Assembly: GCA_051011595.1 (NCBI GenBank)
Contig: JBPCTQ010000389.1
Coordinates: forward strand, 1-8,702
From: JAOUEE01 sp051011595
GTDB taxonomy: Bacteria; Actinomycetota; Acidimicrobiia; Acidimicrobiales; SHLQ01
Reading direction: 5' to 3'
DNA length: 8,702 bases
Shown: positions 1 through 6,316 of the stretch, one piece after another
Numbering within the stretch: position 1 is the first letter of the stretch
How the letters are laid out: the number at the start of each line of letters is the position of its first letter
The notes under the pieces: model-generated
The model's input: the letters and a program-made list of their open reading frames with translations, nothing else
The model's database searches: none
Told to the model about the DNA's origin: nothing
Program-made: the position numbers and the translations under genes

Positions 1-464
1 CGCCGCCCTCCACCGCTGCGCCGCCACCCACCACCGCACCGCCGAGCAACATCACCGGCAGCGGCGTCATCTCCGCCTCATCGGTCTACTCCGGGGAGTT
101 CACGGCCGACCTGGCCATCGACGGCGACCCATCGACGTCGTGGTTCTCCGCCGATGGCGGAACGGCAACCTACGCGTGGGACGCCGGAGGCACGCGACTG
201 ATCGAGTCGGTCCAGATCATCAGCAATGGCAGCCACAGCAACCCCAGCTTCCAGACCGGCTTCGGCTTCGATTCGGTGACCGTGATCGTCGAGGACGAAG
301 GGGGCGGCGACATCTGGACCGAGACGTACGACCTCAGTGGCACCCCAGATCCCGACGTGATTGCCCTCCCGGCGGTGGAAGGCGCGGCGGTGGTGCTGTC
401 GTTCTCCGGCGGCGAGGACCCAACGTGTGGGGGCTTCGCCGAACTCATCGTCGTCGGCTCCTAG
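1..464 (+). CDS. Discoidin-like (F5/8 type C) domain protein, C-terminal part
   Basis: This reading frame is open from base 3 to a TAG at 462-464, and its start lies left of the window, so only the last 153 residues are seen. It opens with a Pro/Thr/Ala-rich linker (PPSTAAPPTTAPP), typical of extracellular proteins or of a tether between a membrane or enzymatic part and a binding module. The rest reads as a galactose-binding-like beta-sandwich. The segment around AIDGDPSTSWFS is the hallmark start of discoidin/F5-8C domains (a 'D.d..T.W' core). The later DSVTVIVEDE and the final FAELIVVGS strands fit the end of such a domain. Known members bind sugars or other surface ligands, so a binding role outside the cell is inferred. 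The catalytic or anchoring part is not visible; in other proteins such linkers follow kinase, hydrolase or membrane domains. The downstream gene starts 223 bases later and also encodes an exported protein. Confidence 0.75.
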   Translation, partial: PPSTAAPPPTTAPPSNITGSGVISASSVYSGEFTADLAIDGDPSTSWFSADGGTATYAWDAGGTRLIESVQIISNGSHSNPSFQTGFGFDSVTVIVEDEGGGDIWTETYDLSGTPDPDVIALPAVEGAAVVLSFSGGEDPTCGGFAELIVVGS

Positions 465-687
465 CGCGACGACGGCGAGCAACATCGACTGTCAAAGATG
501 GCGACAGCGACAGGCGCCAACGGCGATGCCGCACGAGGTCCTGTTCAGTACTACCTTTGTTCAACATCCCATCGGTGCGGCGACGCGGCCCGCAGCCGGA
601 GCAGTCCGAGCTTCTCGGCATCGCGCTGACACCGACCACTTCCCCTTCAACACATCACGACAGACCACGAAACAGGGAAGTGGCGAT
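465..687. other. Intergenic region between two exported-protein genes
   Basis: No supported gene lies here; the open frames across it lack a ribosome site and family similarity. It holds a small perfect hairpin at 606-618 (CCGAG, loop CTT, CTCGG) without a T-run, so it is not a convincing terminator. No clear sigma-70-like promoter was recognised. The downstream gene's ribosome binding site lies at its right end. Confidence 0.4.
674..680 (+). promoter_or_regulatory. Ribosome binding site deciding the start of the Calx-beta protein
   Basis: AGGGAAG lies 7 bases before the ATG at 688. The frame stays open upstream to about 361, but only the 688 start has a purine-rich site at good spacing and is followed directly by a signal peptide. 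Confidence 0.6.
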
Positions 688-2094
688 ATGCGCTCCAATC
701 GACGGCACGGCACGTTGCAGCGGCCTACATCCCGACGGCGGTTCGGTCTCGTGGCGGCAACACTCATGGCGGCCAGCGGCCTGGCGCTGATCGGCGCACC
801 ACCCGCCGTGGCCGCCGACACCGGAGCTTTCGTCGCCATCACCGAGGGCGGCGGCATCAACGCCAGTTCGGCAGGCGCCGACGCCCTGACCGTGCAGAAC
901 ACCTCGGCCACCGCCCAGATCACGTCAGTGTCGTACAACACCGCACCGGCCCTGTTGCCCGACCTGGTGTGGGATCCCGACGGCACCGCCGGCGACGTCG
1001 ACGGCCGCGACATCCGCATCGACACCGACCCCGGTGTGGGATACCTGGGCCGCACCTACAGCTCGCCCAACAACGGCGTCGACAGCGACGACGGATGGAA
1101 TGTGGTGACCTTGGACTTCGACGACTTCGACCCGGGCGAGACGCTCGGGTTCTCGGCCGATCACGACCCGACTTCCATCAAGGGCACAGCGAAGCCCGGC
1201 CCCAACGGTTCAGGCCGCGTCTCCGGCTTCGAACTCAGCGGCACCGTCGTGACCATCACGTTCTCCGACGGCACCACCGAAAGCAACGAACTGTTCCCCC
1301 CCGATGGCAGCAAGGGCGGCGGTGTCGCCACGGTTGATGGCGACCGGGCCGCGGCGCCGACCGTCGCTCTGCTCGGGGTCGCCGCCAATCCCGCCACCGT
1401 TTCCAGCACTTCCCAGACGCTACGAGTCACCGGTCCCGCGGGCGCCGACGTCCGACTCATACAGGCCGAAACGGCGCTGTACATCGACCCACCCGGCTAC
1501 GACATCGACCCCTACGAAACCAACATGGTCATCGAGGTCGACCACGACAGCGCAATCATCGGCGCCGGCGGCTTCGTTGATGTCCCGGTCACACTCACCG
1601 AGGAGGGACCCGACGCCATAAGTGTCTTCGCCGCCACCGTCGCCAGTGCCGACGGCGAACCGGGCCACATCTCCAACATCCTCACCGTCGAGGTCGATCC
1701 GACCGCAACACCGGTGTTGCTTCCCGGCGGCTTCGGCGACGCCGAAGGCGACACCGGCACGACCGTGTTCAACATTCCCATCACCCTCTCGGCCCCTTCA
1801 TCCCAGACCGTCACCGTCGACTACATCCCCTGGCCATGCACGCAGTTCGGCTGCGTCGACGGGTTGGCAACGGCCGGCGAGGACTTCGTCGCGGTCACGC
1901 CGGACACCCTCACCTTCCTGCCGGGCGAGACAGCCAAGACCGTTCCGGTCACCGTCAACGGCGACACCACGATCGAACCCCGAGTGTTCTGGGGCGAGTG
2001 GTTCTTCATCAAGTTCCAGAACCCCACCAACGCCACCATCGACTCCACGTTCTTCGGCCTGGGCGTCGGCGTCATCGGCAACGACGACCCCTGA
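688..2094 (+). CDS. Exported Calx-beta domain protein with Tat-like signal peptide
   Basis: The product has 468 residues. Residues 1-43 form an export signal: basic n-region, a twin-arginine-like motif SRRRFGL (15-21), a hydrophobic core, and a likely cut after PAVA or PAVAA. Residues about 45-220 are a beta-rich module with the pattern DPTSIKG then GRVSGFELSG...VTITFSDGT. I have seen this style beside malectin-type modules but cannot name it. Residues about 222-340 look like another Ig-like or linker section. Residues about 345-468 are a Calx-beta domain: TATAGEDF-type core (LATAGEDFVAV), TLTFLPGETAKTVPV, QNPTNATID and the closing IGNDDP. Two features are unusual. The only two cysteines (384 and 389, CTQFGC) sit in an extra loop before LATAGEDF. 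The usual acidic E-x-D-E stretch after 'IEP' is replaced by RVFWGEWFF. Calx-beta domains usually bind calcium or serve adhesion; here function is unknown. The protein ends right after this domain with no visible anchor. Confidence 0.8.
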   Translation: MRSNRRHGTLQRPTSRRRFGLVAATLMAASGLALIGAPPAVAADTGAFVAITEGGGINASSAGADALTVQNTSATAQITSVSYNTAPALLPDLVWDPDGTAGDVDGRDIRIDTDPGVGYLGRTYSSPNNGVDSDDGWNVVTLDFDDFDPGETLGFSADHDPTSIKGTAKPGPNGSGRVSGFELSGTVVTITFSDGTTESNELFPPDGSKGGGVATVDGDRAAAPTVALLGVAANPATVSSTSQTLRVTGPAGADVRLIQAETALYIDPPGYDIDPYETNMVIEVDHDSAIIGAGGFVDVPVTLTEEGPDAISVFAATVASADGEPGHISNILTVEVDPTATPVLLPGGFGDAEGDTGTTVFNIPITLSAPSSQTVTVDYIPWPCTQFGCVDGLATAGEDFVAVTPDTLTFLPGETAKTVPVTVNGDTTIEPRVFWGEWFFIKFQNPTNATIDSTFFGLGVGVIGNDDP

Positions 2095-2203
2095 GCGGTC
2101 AACCTCGGCTTCGTCGGGCGTCGCTCGGCTCCGGCTCACCGACCCCACAAAGTGAGCTGGAGGGATGGCCCGCCGTTGGCCCGGCCCTGCACGGGCAGTC
2201 GGC

Positions 2204-2212
2204 TGCTACAAC
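2204..2212 (+). promoter_or_regulatory. Possible extended -10 promoter for the enoyl-CoA hydratase gene
   Basis: TGCTACAAC matches an extended -10 element (TGn followed by TAnAAn, 4 of 6 to TATAAT). Transcription would begin about 7 bases after it, at the ATG at 2219, giving a leaderless message. No good -35 is visible, so this is tentative. Confidence 0.3.
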
Positions 2213-2218
2213 ATGGCC

Positions 2219-2968
2219 ATGGCAGTCAGCACCGAACAACACGGCCGCATCACCGTCGTCACCATCGAACGTGAGGACAAACGCAACGCAGTGAACGCCG
2301 ACGTGACCGCGGGCCTCGATGCGGCGTTCAACACCTTCGAGGACGACCCCGACCAGTGGGTGGCCGTCCTCACCGGTGGCCCCACCATGTTCTGTGCCGG
2401 CACCGATCTGCGCGACGGCCCCGGCCGACCGACCGACAGAGGTGGCGAGTACGGCCTCATTCGCCGCCAACGCACCAAACCACTGATCGCCGCAGTGGAA
2501 GGCATCGCTTTCGGTGGTGGTTTCGAGCTGGCCATGGCGTCCGACATGGTGGTGGCCGCGTCCGACGCCCGTTTTGCCCTACCCGAGGTGAAACGCGGGG
2601 TGATCGCCAACAGTGGTGCGCTCTTTCGAACCTGCCGAGTGCTTCCCGTGAACCTGGCCAAGGAGCTGTTGCTGACCGGCCAGGAGATGTCGGCCGAACG
2701 AGCGTGCGAGTTGGGGTTCGTGAACCGCCTGGCCGAACCGGGCCATGCCCTCGCCACCGCCACCGAGCTGGCCGAGCAGATCGCGGCCAACGCGCCAGTG
2801 TCGGTGCGCCAGACCCTCCAGGCCATCGATGCTGTGGTCTCGGGCGACGATCAGGCTGGCTGGGACGCCACTGCCCGTGGGGTCGATGTGGTGATGGGCG
2901 CCGACGACCTCCAGGAAGGCATCAACGCATTTCTCGAACGTCGGCCGCCGCAGTGGACGGGGCGCTGA
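2219..2968 (+). CDS. Enoyl-CoA hydratase/isomerase (crotonase) family protein
   Basis: A 249-residue protein of usual crotonase length. Visible family landmarks are the N-terminal strand ITVVTIEREDKRNAVN, the first oxyanion-hole loop FCAGTDL (about 58-64), and the second, KPLIAAVEGIAFGGGFELAMASD. The two acidic residues used for water addition in enoyl-CoA hydratase are both kept: Glu103 in GGFEL and Glu123 in LPEVKRG. The C-terminal section LAKELLLTGQEMSAERACELGFVNRL is the trimerisation and substrate-pocket region. The reaction is probably hydration of a 2-enoyl-CoA in fatty acid or related acyl-CoA catabolism; isomerase activity cannot be excluded. In-frame ATGs occur at 2165, 2213 and 2219. 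At 2165 GGAGGG abuts the ATG with almost no spacing, and its extra residues do not look like the family, so 2219 (or 2213) is preferred. The last 47 bases overlap the convergent DUF998-like gene. No pathway partner is adjacent. Confidence 0.9.
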   Translation: MAVSTEQHGRITVVTIEREDKRNAVNADVTAGLDAAFNTFEDDPDQWVAVLTGGPTMFCAGTDLRDGPGRPTDRGGEYGLIRRQRTKPLIAAVEGIAFGGGFELAMASDMVVAASDARFALPEVKRGVIANSGALFRTCRVLPVNLAKELLLTGQEMSAERACELGFVNRLAEPGHALATATELAEQIAANAPVSVRQTLQAIDAVVSGDDQAGWDATARGVDVVMGADDLQEGINAFLERRPPQWTGR

Positions 2969-3545
2969 AACCGCCACCGACGGTCTCCCGGCCGTACCAG
3001 AGATACGCAACCACGAACATCAGCCGCTGGAACAGCCCGGCTCGCGACTCGTCGAGGATCATGGCCAAGGGCAGGACAATGGCGGCGAGCATGGCCACGC
3101 CATCGAACACCGCCACGCGACCTCCGAGCTCGGTACGCCGAACGGCCACCGCCAACACACCGAAGGCGAAGGCAAACCCCATGACCGTCGCCGCCACCGA
3201 ATGGAGCATGTCCTCGGTCTGGTCGAACTCGGCCGCCGGAATCCACGACCGAGCGGAGAAGGCCGCCACGGCCAGCATGGCCAGTCCGAACACCCGATGA
3301 AGAGCGACCGCTCTTTCGCCCCAGCGACGGGCCGATCGCTCGGCGACCGTCAACACGGCCAAGCCGAACAGTAGGAATCCGAGCCGGGCCAGCCACGCGC
3401 CATCAACCGCCTGGGCACCGGACTCGCTGGTGGTGTGCTCGACCCAGTCATAGGAGTCGGGCATCAGCAGCGGCGCACAGGCCAGCGCCACCGCCGACCC
3501 ACCCAACAGGATCAACGACAGAACCAAGGACGACCGTCGGTGCAC
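2922..3545 (-). CDS. DUF998-like multi-pass membrane protein
   Basis: A 207-residue integral membrane protein with about six hydrophobic segments (roughly 6-27, 51-68, 83-99, 114-135, 145-165, 171-186). Landmarks of the DUF998 type are a loop after the first helix, SYDWVEHTTSESGAQ (31-45), and a second polar loop, FDQTEDMLHSVAA (107-119), before the fourth helix. The function of this family is not established. The start is GTG; an in-frame TGA a few codons upstream limits the choice. A weak ribosome site GGGGTGAG lies about 11 bases before it. The gene begins 68 bases after the permease gene on the same strand, so it may be read through from the zinc operon, but it could also have its own promoter. 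Its end overlaps the convergent enoyl-CoA hydratase gene by 47 bases. Confidence 0.75.
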   Translation of the reverse strand: MHRRSSLVLSLILLGGSAVALACAPLLMPDSYDWVEHTTSESGAQAVDGAWLARLGFLLFGLAVLTVAERSARRWGERAVALHRVFGLAMLAVAAFSARSWIPAAEFDQTEDMLHSVAATVMGFAFAFGVLAVAVRRTELGGRVAVFDGVAMLAAIVLPLAMILDESRAGLFQRLMFVVAYLWYGRETVGGGFSAPSTAAADVREMR

Positions 3546-3613
3546 GTGTGAAGCGTCTCACCCCGACACCAACAAGCATCGGGTCCTTCGTCCCGTCGAC
3601 CCACCCGCTCGTT

Positions 3614-4489
3614 TCAGGCAGTGGCCACCGGCCGCCGCAACGACTGCACCGCGGCCTGGCCGATCAACACGACGAAGAACAGCGCCACCGACACCAGGGC
3701 CATGGTGGCACCGGCGGCGGTGTCGTGGTGATAGCTGATCAGCAGACCCAGCACCACCGAGACCGCTCCCAGCGCCACCGCCGCCAGCATGATCCGCGGC
3801 ACTCGTCGCACCACCAGGGCGGCGGCGGCCGGCGGCGCCACCAGGAACGCGAACACCAACAGACTCCCCACCGCCTCGAACGAGGCGACGATGGCCAACG
3901 CCACCAACACCAACAGCGCAACGTGAGCCAGCCGCGGCCGGAGGCCCAACAACTGGGCCATGGTCTCGTCGAAGGTCATCACCAGGAACGCTCGGTAGAA
4001 GACGGCGACACCGACGAGGGTCACGACCGCGGCCACACCTTGTCGGAGCAGATCACTGTTGTCGACACCGGTGATCGAACCGAACAGGAAACGATTGAGG
4101 TCGCCACTGTAGGAACCGGATTGGCTCGACATGATGACCACGGCGAGGGCAAGGAATCCGACGAACAGCACCCCGATCGAGGTGTCCTCGGGTAGCGGCG
4201 ACCGGCTACGGATCAGATTGATACCGAGCACCATCGCCAACGCAGCAGCAAAGGCTCCCACTGTGGTGCTGAACCCCATGACGAAGGCCAAGGCAATACC
4301 CGGCAACACCCCGTGGGCCAAGGCGTCACCCAGGAAGCTCATCCCCCGCAGCACCACCCAGGTGCCCACCACGCTGGTACAGACAACAACCAACAAGCCG
4401 GCCCACAGGGCATCGCGCATGAAGCTGTTGGTGGTGAACGGTTCGATCCACCACGAGTACGGGTCGGTGATGAGCTCCACTCCGATCAA
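3614..4489 (-). CDS. znuB: Zinc (or manganese) ABC transporter permease, ABC-3 family
   Basis: A 291-residue membrane protein of the ABC-3 family, the channel subunit for zinc/manganese uptake, working with the lipoprotein encoded just upstream. Family landmarks are VVLRGMSFLGDALAHGVLPG (46-64), with Asp55 and His59 that are typical of this family, the helix section LPEDTSIGVLF (99-109), the signature AVGSLLVFAFLVAPPAAA (206-223), and YHHDTAAGATMAL (253-265). About eight or nine hydrophobic segments are visible. The start shown is TTG, overlapping the TGA of the lipoprotein gene by two bases (TTGA). A GTG three codons later, at 4480, is an alternative start. Either gives translational coupling. 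There is no ATP-binding subunit gene on either side, so an ATPase must be supplied from elsewhere. Zinc rather than manganese is inferred from the adjacent Fur-family gene, the operator and the His-rich loop of the partner. Confidence 0.9.
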   Translation of the reverse strand: MIGVELITDPYSWWIEPFTTNSFMRDALWAGLLVVVCTSVVGTWVVLRGMSFLGDALAHGVLPGIALAFVMGFSTTVGAFAAALAMVLGINLIRSRSPLPEDTSIGVLFVGFLALAVVIMSSQSGSYSGDLNRFLFGSITGVDNSDLLRQGVAAVVTLVGVAVFYRAFLVMTFDETMAQLLGLRPRLAHVALLVLVALAIVASFEAVGSLLVFAFLVAPPAAAALVVRRVPRIMLAAVALGAVSVVLGLLISYHHDTAAGATMALVSVALFFVVLIGQAAVQSLRRPVATA

Positions 4490-5499
4490 GTCTGCCCGGC
4501 AATGGCGCCGGCCAGGGTGGAGAGCAGTCCCGGATAGGTGTCGGCGCCGCTGTCGGCCGGTCCCAATGAGTCGACCCGTATACCCACGACCTCGACACCC
4601 CCCACCCGCTCGGCAAGGGCTCGGGCGTCGTCGTCAGAGGCACCCACTTCCACAAAGATCGTTTCTACGTCTGCCCGCGTCATGGCGTCAGCCAGTTCTT
4701 CGAGGTGGCTGGGACTGGCCTCCCCGGCGGTGGTGATGCTGCCGACCACCTCGAGCGAGAACCGGTCAGCGAAATAGGCCAAGAACGGATGGTCGGTGAC
4801 GAGGTGGCGTCGAGCGTCAGCCAGCCCGTCGAGGGTGATGGTGATGTCGTCGGCCACCTCCCGCAACTGGGCTTCGTAGGCAGTCTGGCAGGCAGCCACC
4901 GCCTCGGGTTCGAGGCCCACTTCGTCGATCAGCAGGTCACTCAGCACCGGCAGCATCTCGATGACCAGAAACGGATCGAGCCATACGTGCGGGTCGCGGC
5001 CATCGTGGTCATGGCCGTCGCCATCGGCGGCTTCGTCGTCATGGTCAGCGTGATTGACTTCATCGTTGTCATCGTCGTGATCGTCGTGGCCGTCGCCCTC
5101 GACTGCGGAGACCTCGAGGTGATCGAAGACTCTGACAACCGTCACCCCGTCATCCTCGGCAGCCTCGACCGTGTCGTCCAGCGCCTCCTCCCCTTCGCCG
5201 GTCACCACCACCAGGGCGGCATCATCGAGACGGCCGCGATCAGCCAACGAGGGCTCGAAACCATGCGGATCGACCCCAGCCGGGATCAGCGCCTCGATCT
5301 GTAGCTCACTCTCACACGCCAGCTCCCCGACCACGTCGGCCCAGATGCTGGTGCTGGTGACCACCGTGACGGCACCAGACGAAGTCGTGGGCTCACTCGA
5401 CCCGCAGGCCGCGGCCGTGAGCGCCAGGACGATCAGACCGATGGGAATGAGCTGCCTCACCAGCCGGCGCGGCCCCTTCGAAATGCGAGTGAGAATCAT
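4486..5499 (-). CDS. znuA: Zinc-binding lipoprotein of ABC transporter (ZnuA-like)
   Basis: A 337-residue metal-binding protein of the cluster A-I (ZnuA/TroA) family, which captures zinc outside the membrane and passes it to the permease. A lipoprotein signal peptide ends at LTAAAC, with the lipid-bearing Cys at 32. Expected metal ligands are His79 (DPHGFEP), His171 (DPHVWLDP), His237 (TDHPFLAYFA) and an acid at Asp310 (RVDSLG). Between the first two lies a flexible His/Asp/Glu-rich stretch (about 136-168), typical of zinc rather than manganese carriers. Cys62 and Cys204 might form a disulfide. The ATG at 5499 is chosen because a promoter-like pair places transcription start on it. TTG at 5505 is an alternative, as is GTG at 5460, which gives a compact signal peptide and has AAGGGG 12 bases before it. 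The gene is divergent from the Zur-like regulator and coupled to the permease gene. Confidence 0.92.
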   Translation of the reverse strand: MILTRISKGPRRLVRQLIPIGLIVLALTAAACGSSEPTTSSGAVTVVTSTSIWADVVGELACESELQIEALIPAGVDPHGFEPSLADRGRLDDAALVVVTGEGEEALDDTVEAAEDDGVTVVRVFDHLEVSAVEGDGHDDHDDDNDEVNHADHDDEAADGDGHDHDGRDPHVWLDPFLVIEMLPVLSDLLIDEVGLEPEAVAACQTAYEAQLREVADDITITLDGLADARRHLVTDHPFLAYFADRFSLEVVGSITTAGEASPSHLEELADAMTRADVETIFVEVGASDDDARALAERVGGVEVVGIRVDSLGPADSGADTYPGLLSTLAGAIAGQT

Positions 5500-5504
5500 C
5501 CTCA
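5490..5504. promoter_or_regulatory. Zur-box-like operator
   Basis: TGAGAATCATCCTCA is a 7-1-7 inverted repeat: TGAGAAT against the complement of ATCCTCA, with one mismatched pair. Read on the minus strand it is TGAGGATGATTCTCA. It matches the actinobacterial Zur-box form TGAAAATGATTTTCA, as I recall it, at 12 of 15 positions. It covers the ATG of the lipoprotein gene and lies just after its likely -10, so bound Zur would block transcription when zinc is plentiful. It also lies 85 bases upstream of the regulator's own start. Confidence 0.65.
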
Positions 5505-5505
5505 A

Positions 5506-5534
5506 ACACTAGAACGGGCGAGCTGGTTCGCCAA
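5506..5534 (-). promoter_or_regulatory. Possible promoter of the znuA-znuB unit
   Basis: On the minus strand TTGGCG (5534-5529) is followed after 17 bases by TAGTGT (5511-5506), 4 of 6 and 3 of 6 to the sigma-70-type consensus. The A of the ATG at 5499 is the seventh base after the -10, which predicts a leaderless transcript. The Zur-like operator overlaps this start point. Confidence 0.4.
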
Positions 5535-5572
5535 CCCGACCGCAAAATCTGAGTCGATCGCCGAGCCGGCGC

Positions 5573-5578
5573 CATACT
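5573..5578 (+). promoter_or_regulatory. Weak -10 candidate for the Zur-like gene
   Basis: CATACT matches TATAAT at 4 of 6 and would start transcription about 5 bases before the ATG at 5590. No ribosome site precedes that ATG, which fits a nearly leaderless message. No good -35 is seen. Confidence 0.2.
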
Positions 5579-5589
5579 GGACGTCGACC

Positions 5590-6057
5590 ATGAGCCGAAA
5601 CGAGCCTGCCCCGCCGATCGAAGATCTAGACGAGATCCACCAGCGCGTGCAGTCGCATCTGGCAGGGGTCGACCAGCGCTACACCAGCGGTCGACGGCGT
5701 CTGGTCGAACTGCTGGCTCGAGCCGGGCGGCCGGTCACCATGCCTGAGCTCTCCGCGCTCGACCCCGAACTACCCCAGAGCTCGGTGTACCGGAACCTCG
5801 AGGTCCTCGAGCGCACCGACCTGGTGCGTCGGCTGGCGACCGGCTCCAATCACGCTCGCTACGAGCTGGCCGAGCCCATCCTGGGCCACCACCACCACCT
5901 CATCTGCGACGACTGCGGCACCGTGCAAGACATTCGATTCGACGACAGATTCGAAACCAAGATCGATGCCGAGCTCGACGCCGCGGCCCGCCGGGCCGGC
6001 TTCGAGCCGCTGCACCACACCCTCGATCTGCACGGCCGCTGCCCGGCCTGCCGCTGA
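5590..6057 (+). CDS. zur: Fur-family zinc-responsive regulator (Zur-like)
   Basis: A 155-residue Fur-family repressor. The N-terminal winged-helix part (about 28-92) contains the recognition helix QSSVYRNLEVLERTDLV (63-79). The dimerisation half carries HHHHLICDDCG (100-110), with the CxxC at 106/109, and a second CxxC at 151/154 (CPAC) at the very end; together they form the structural zinc site. Other likely metal ligands are His88, the 100-103 histidines, and His142, His143 and His148. Zur rather than Fur is favoured because the gene is divergent from a ZnuA-like lipoprotein and a Zur-box-like palindrome lies between them. It probably represses the lipoprotein-permease unit when zinc is bound, and may control itself. 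Fur or Mur specificity cannot be fully excluded. No Shine-Dalgarno site precedes the ATG. There is an N-terminal tail of about 25 residues before the winged helix. Confidence 0.88.
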   Translation: MSRNEPAPPIEDLDEIHQRVQSHLAGVDQRYTSGRRRLVELLARAGRPVTMPELSALDPELPQSSVYRNLEVLERTDLVRRLATGSNHARYELAEPILGHHHHLICDDCGTVQDIRFDDRFETKIDAELDAAARRAGFEPLHHTLDLHGRCPACR

Positions 6058-6130
6058 TACGGCCCGGCGAACAACCACCACGATCACCCACCACGTGGGA
6101 GCATTGGCCGACATCTCTCGAGGGGAAACC

Positions 6131-6316
6131 ATGATCCGAGCACTGCTCGCCGCCGCACTGATCTTCCTGATCGCCACCGCTCCGGCCACGTGGCTACTGA
6201 TGTTGTTCCTGGGCAACGTCGGTGTCCACGTCGGCTACTGGGGAACCCTGCCCATGGGCATCCTCATCTCGGTCCTGCTGAGCGGAGTGTCAGCGCCCAC
6301 CTTCATCGAACGCTGA
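6131..6316 (+). CDS. Small two-helix membrane protein
   Basis: A 61-residue protein, mostly hydrophobic, with segments at about 3-27 and 37-53 and a short polar end (TFIER). The ATG follows GAGGGG (6120-6125) at 5 bases, one of the best ribosome sites in the window, and third codon positions are mostly G or C, so it looks translated. It lies 73 bases after the Zur-like gene on the same strand and might be co-transcribed with it. Its last 27 bases overlap the convergent histidine kinase gene. I do not recognise a family and give no function. Confidence 0.6.
   Translation: MIRALLAAALIFLIATAPATWLLMLFLGNVGVHVGYWGTLPMGILISVLLSGVSAPTFIER

Noticed and set aside
606..618. Hairpin CCGAG-CTT-CTCGG as a terminator
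   Set aside because: The stem is only 5 pairs and no T-run follows; such hairpins are common by chance at this GC content.
361..687. Upstream extension of the Calx-beta protein frame
   Set aside because: The translation there is basic and low-quality, overlaps the end of the discoidin gene, and would bury the signal peptide. The ATG at 688 has a ribosome site and an immediate signal peptide.
2356..3300. A long plus-strand frame across the crotonase and DUF998-like genes
   Set aside because: Its Arg/Pro/His-rich translation shadows two genes with recognisable family landmarks in other frames.
3549..3562. TGAAGCGTCTCA before the DUF998-like gene as another Zur box
   Set aside because: Only the outer TGA/TCA match; the arms are not symmetrical inside and the spacing is shorter than 7-1-7.
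4705..5304. Plus-strand open frame with a very hydrophobic Val/Ile stretch, looking like a membrane protein
   Set aside because: It is the antisense reading of the His/Asp-rich loop of the zinc lipoprotein; GAT/GAC codons read backwards give Ile/Val. It has no ribosome site or family features.
5514..5537. Inverted repeats GGCGA/TCGCC and CGGG/CCCG between the divergent zinc genes as a second operator
   Set aside because: The two short repeats have different centres and do not resemble a Fur-family site; the TGA-TCA palindrome next to them is far better.
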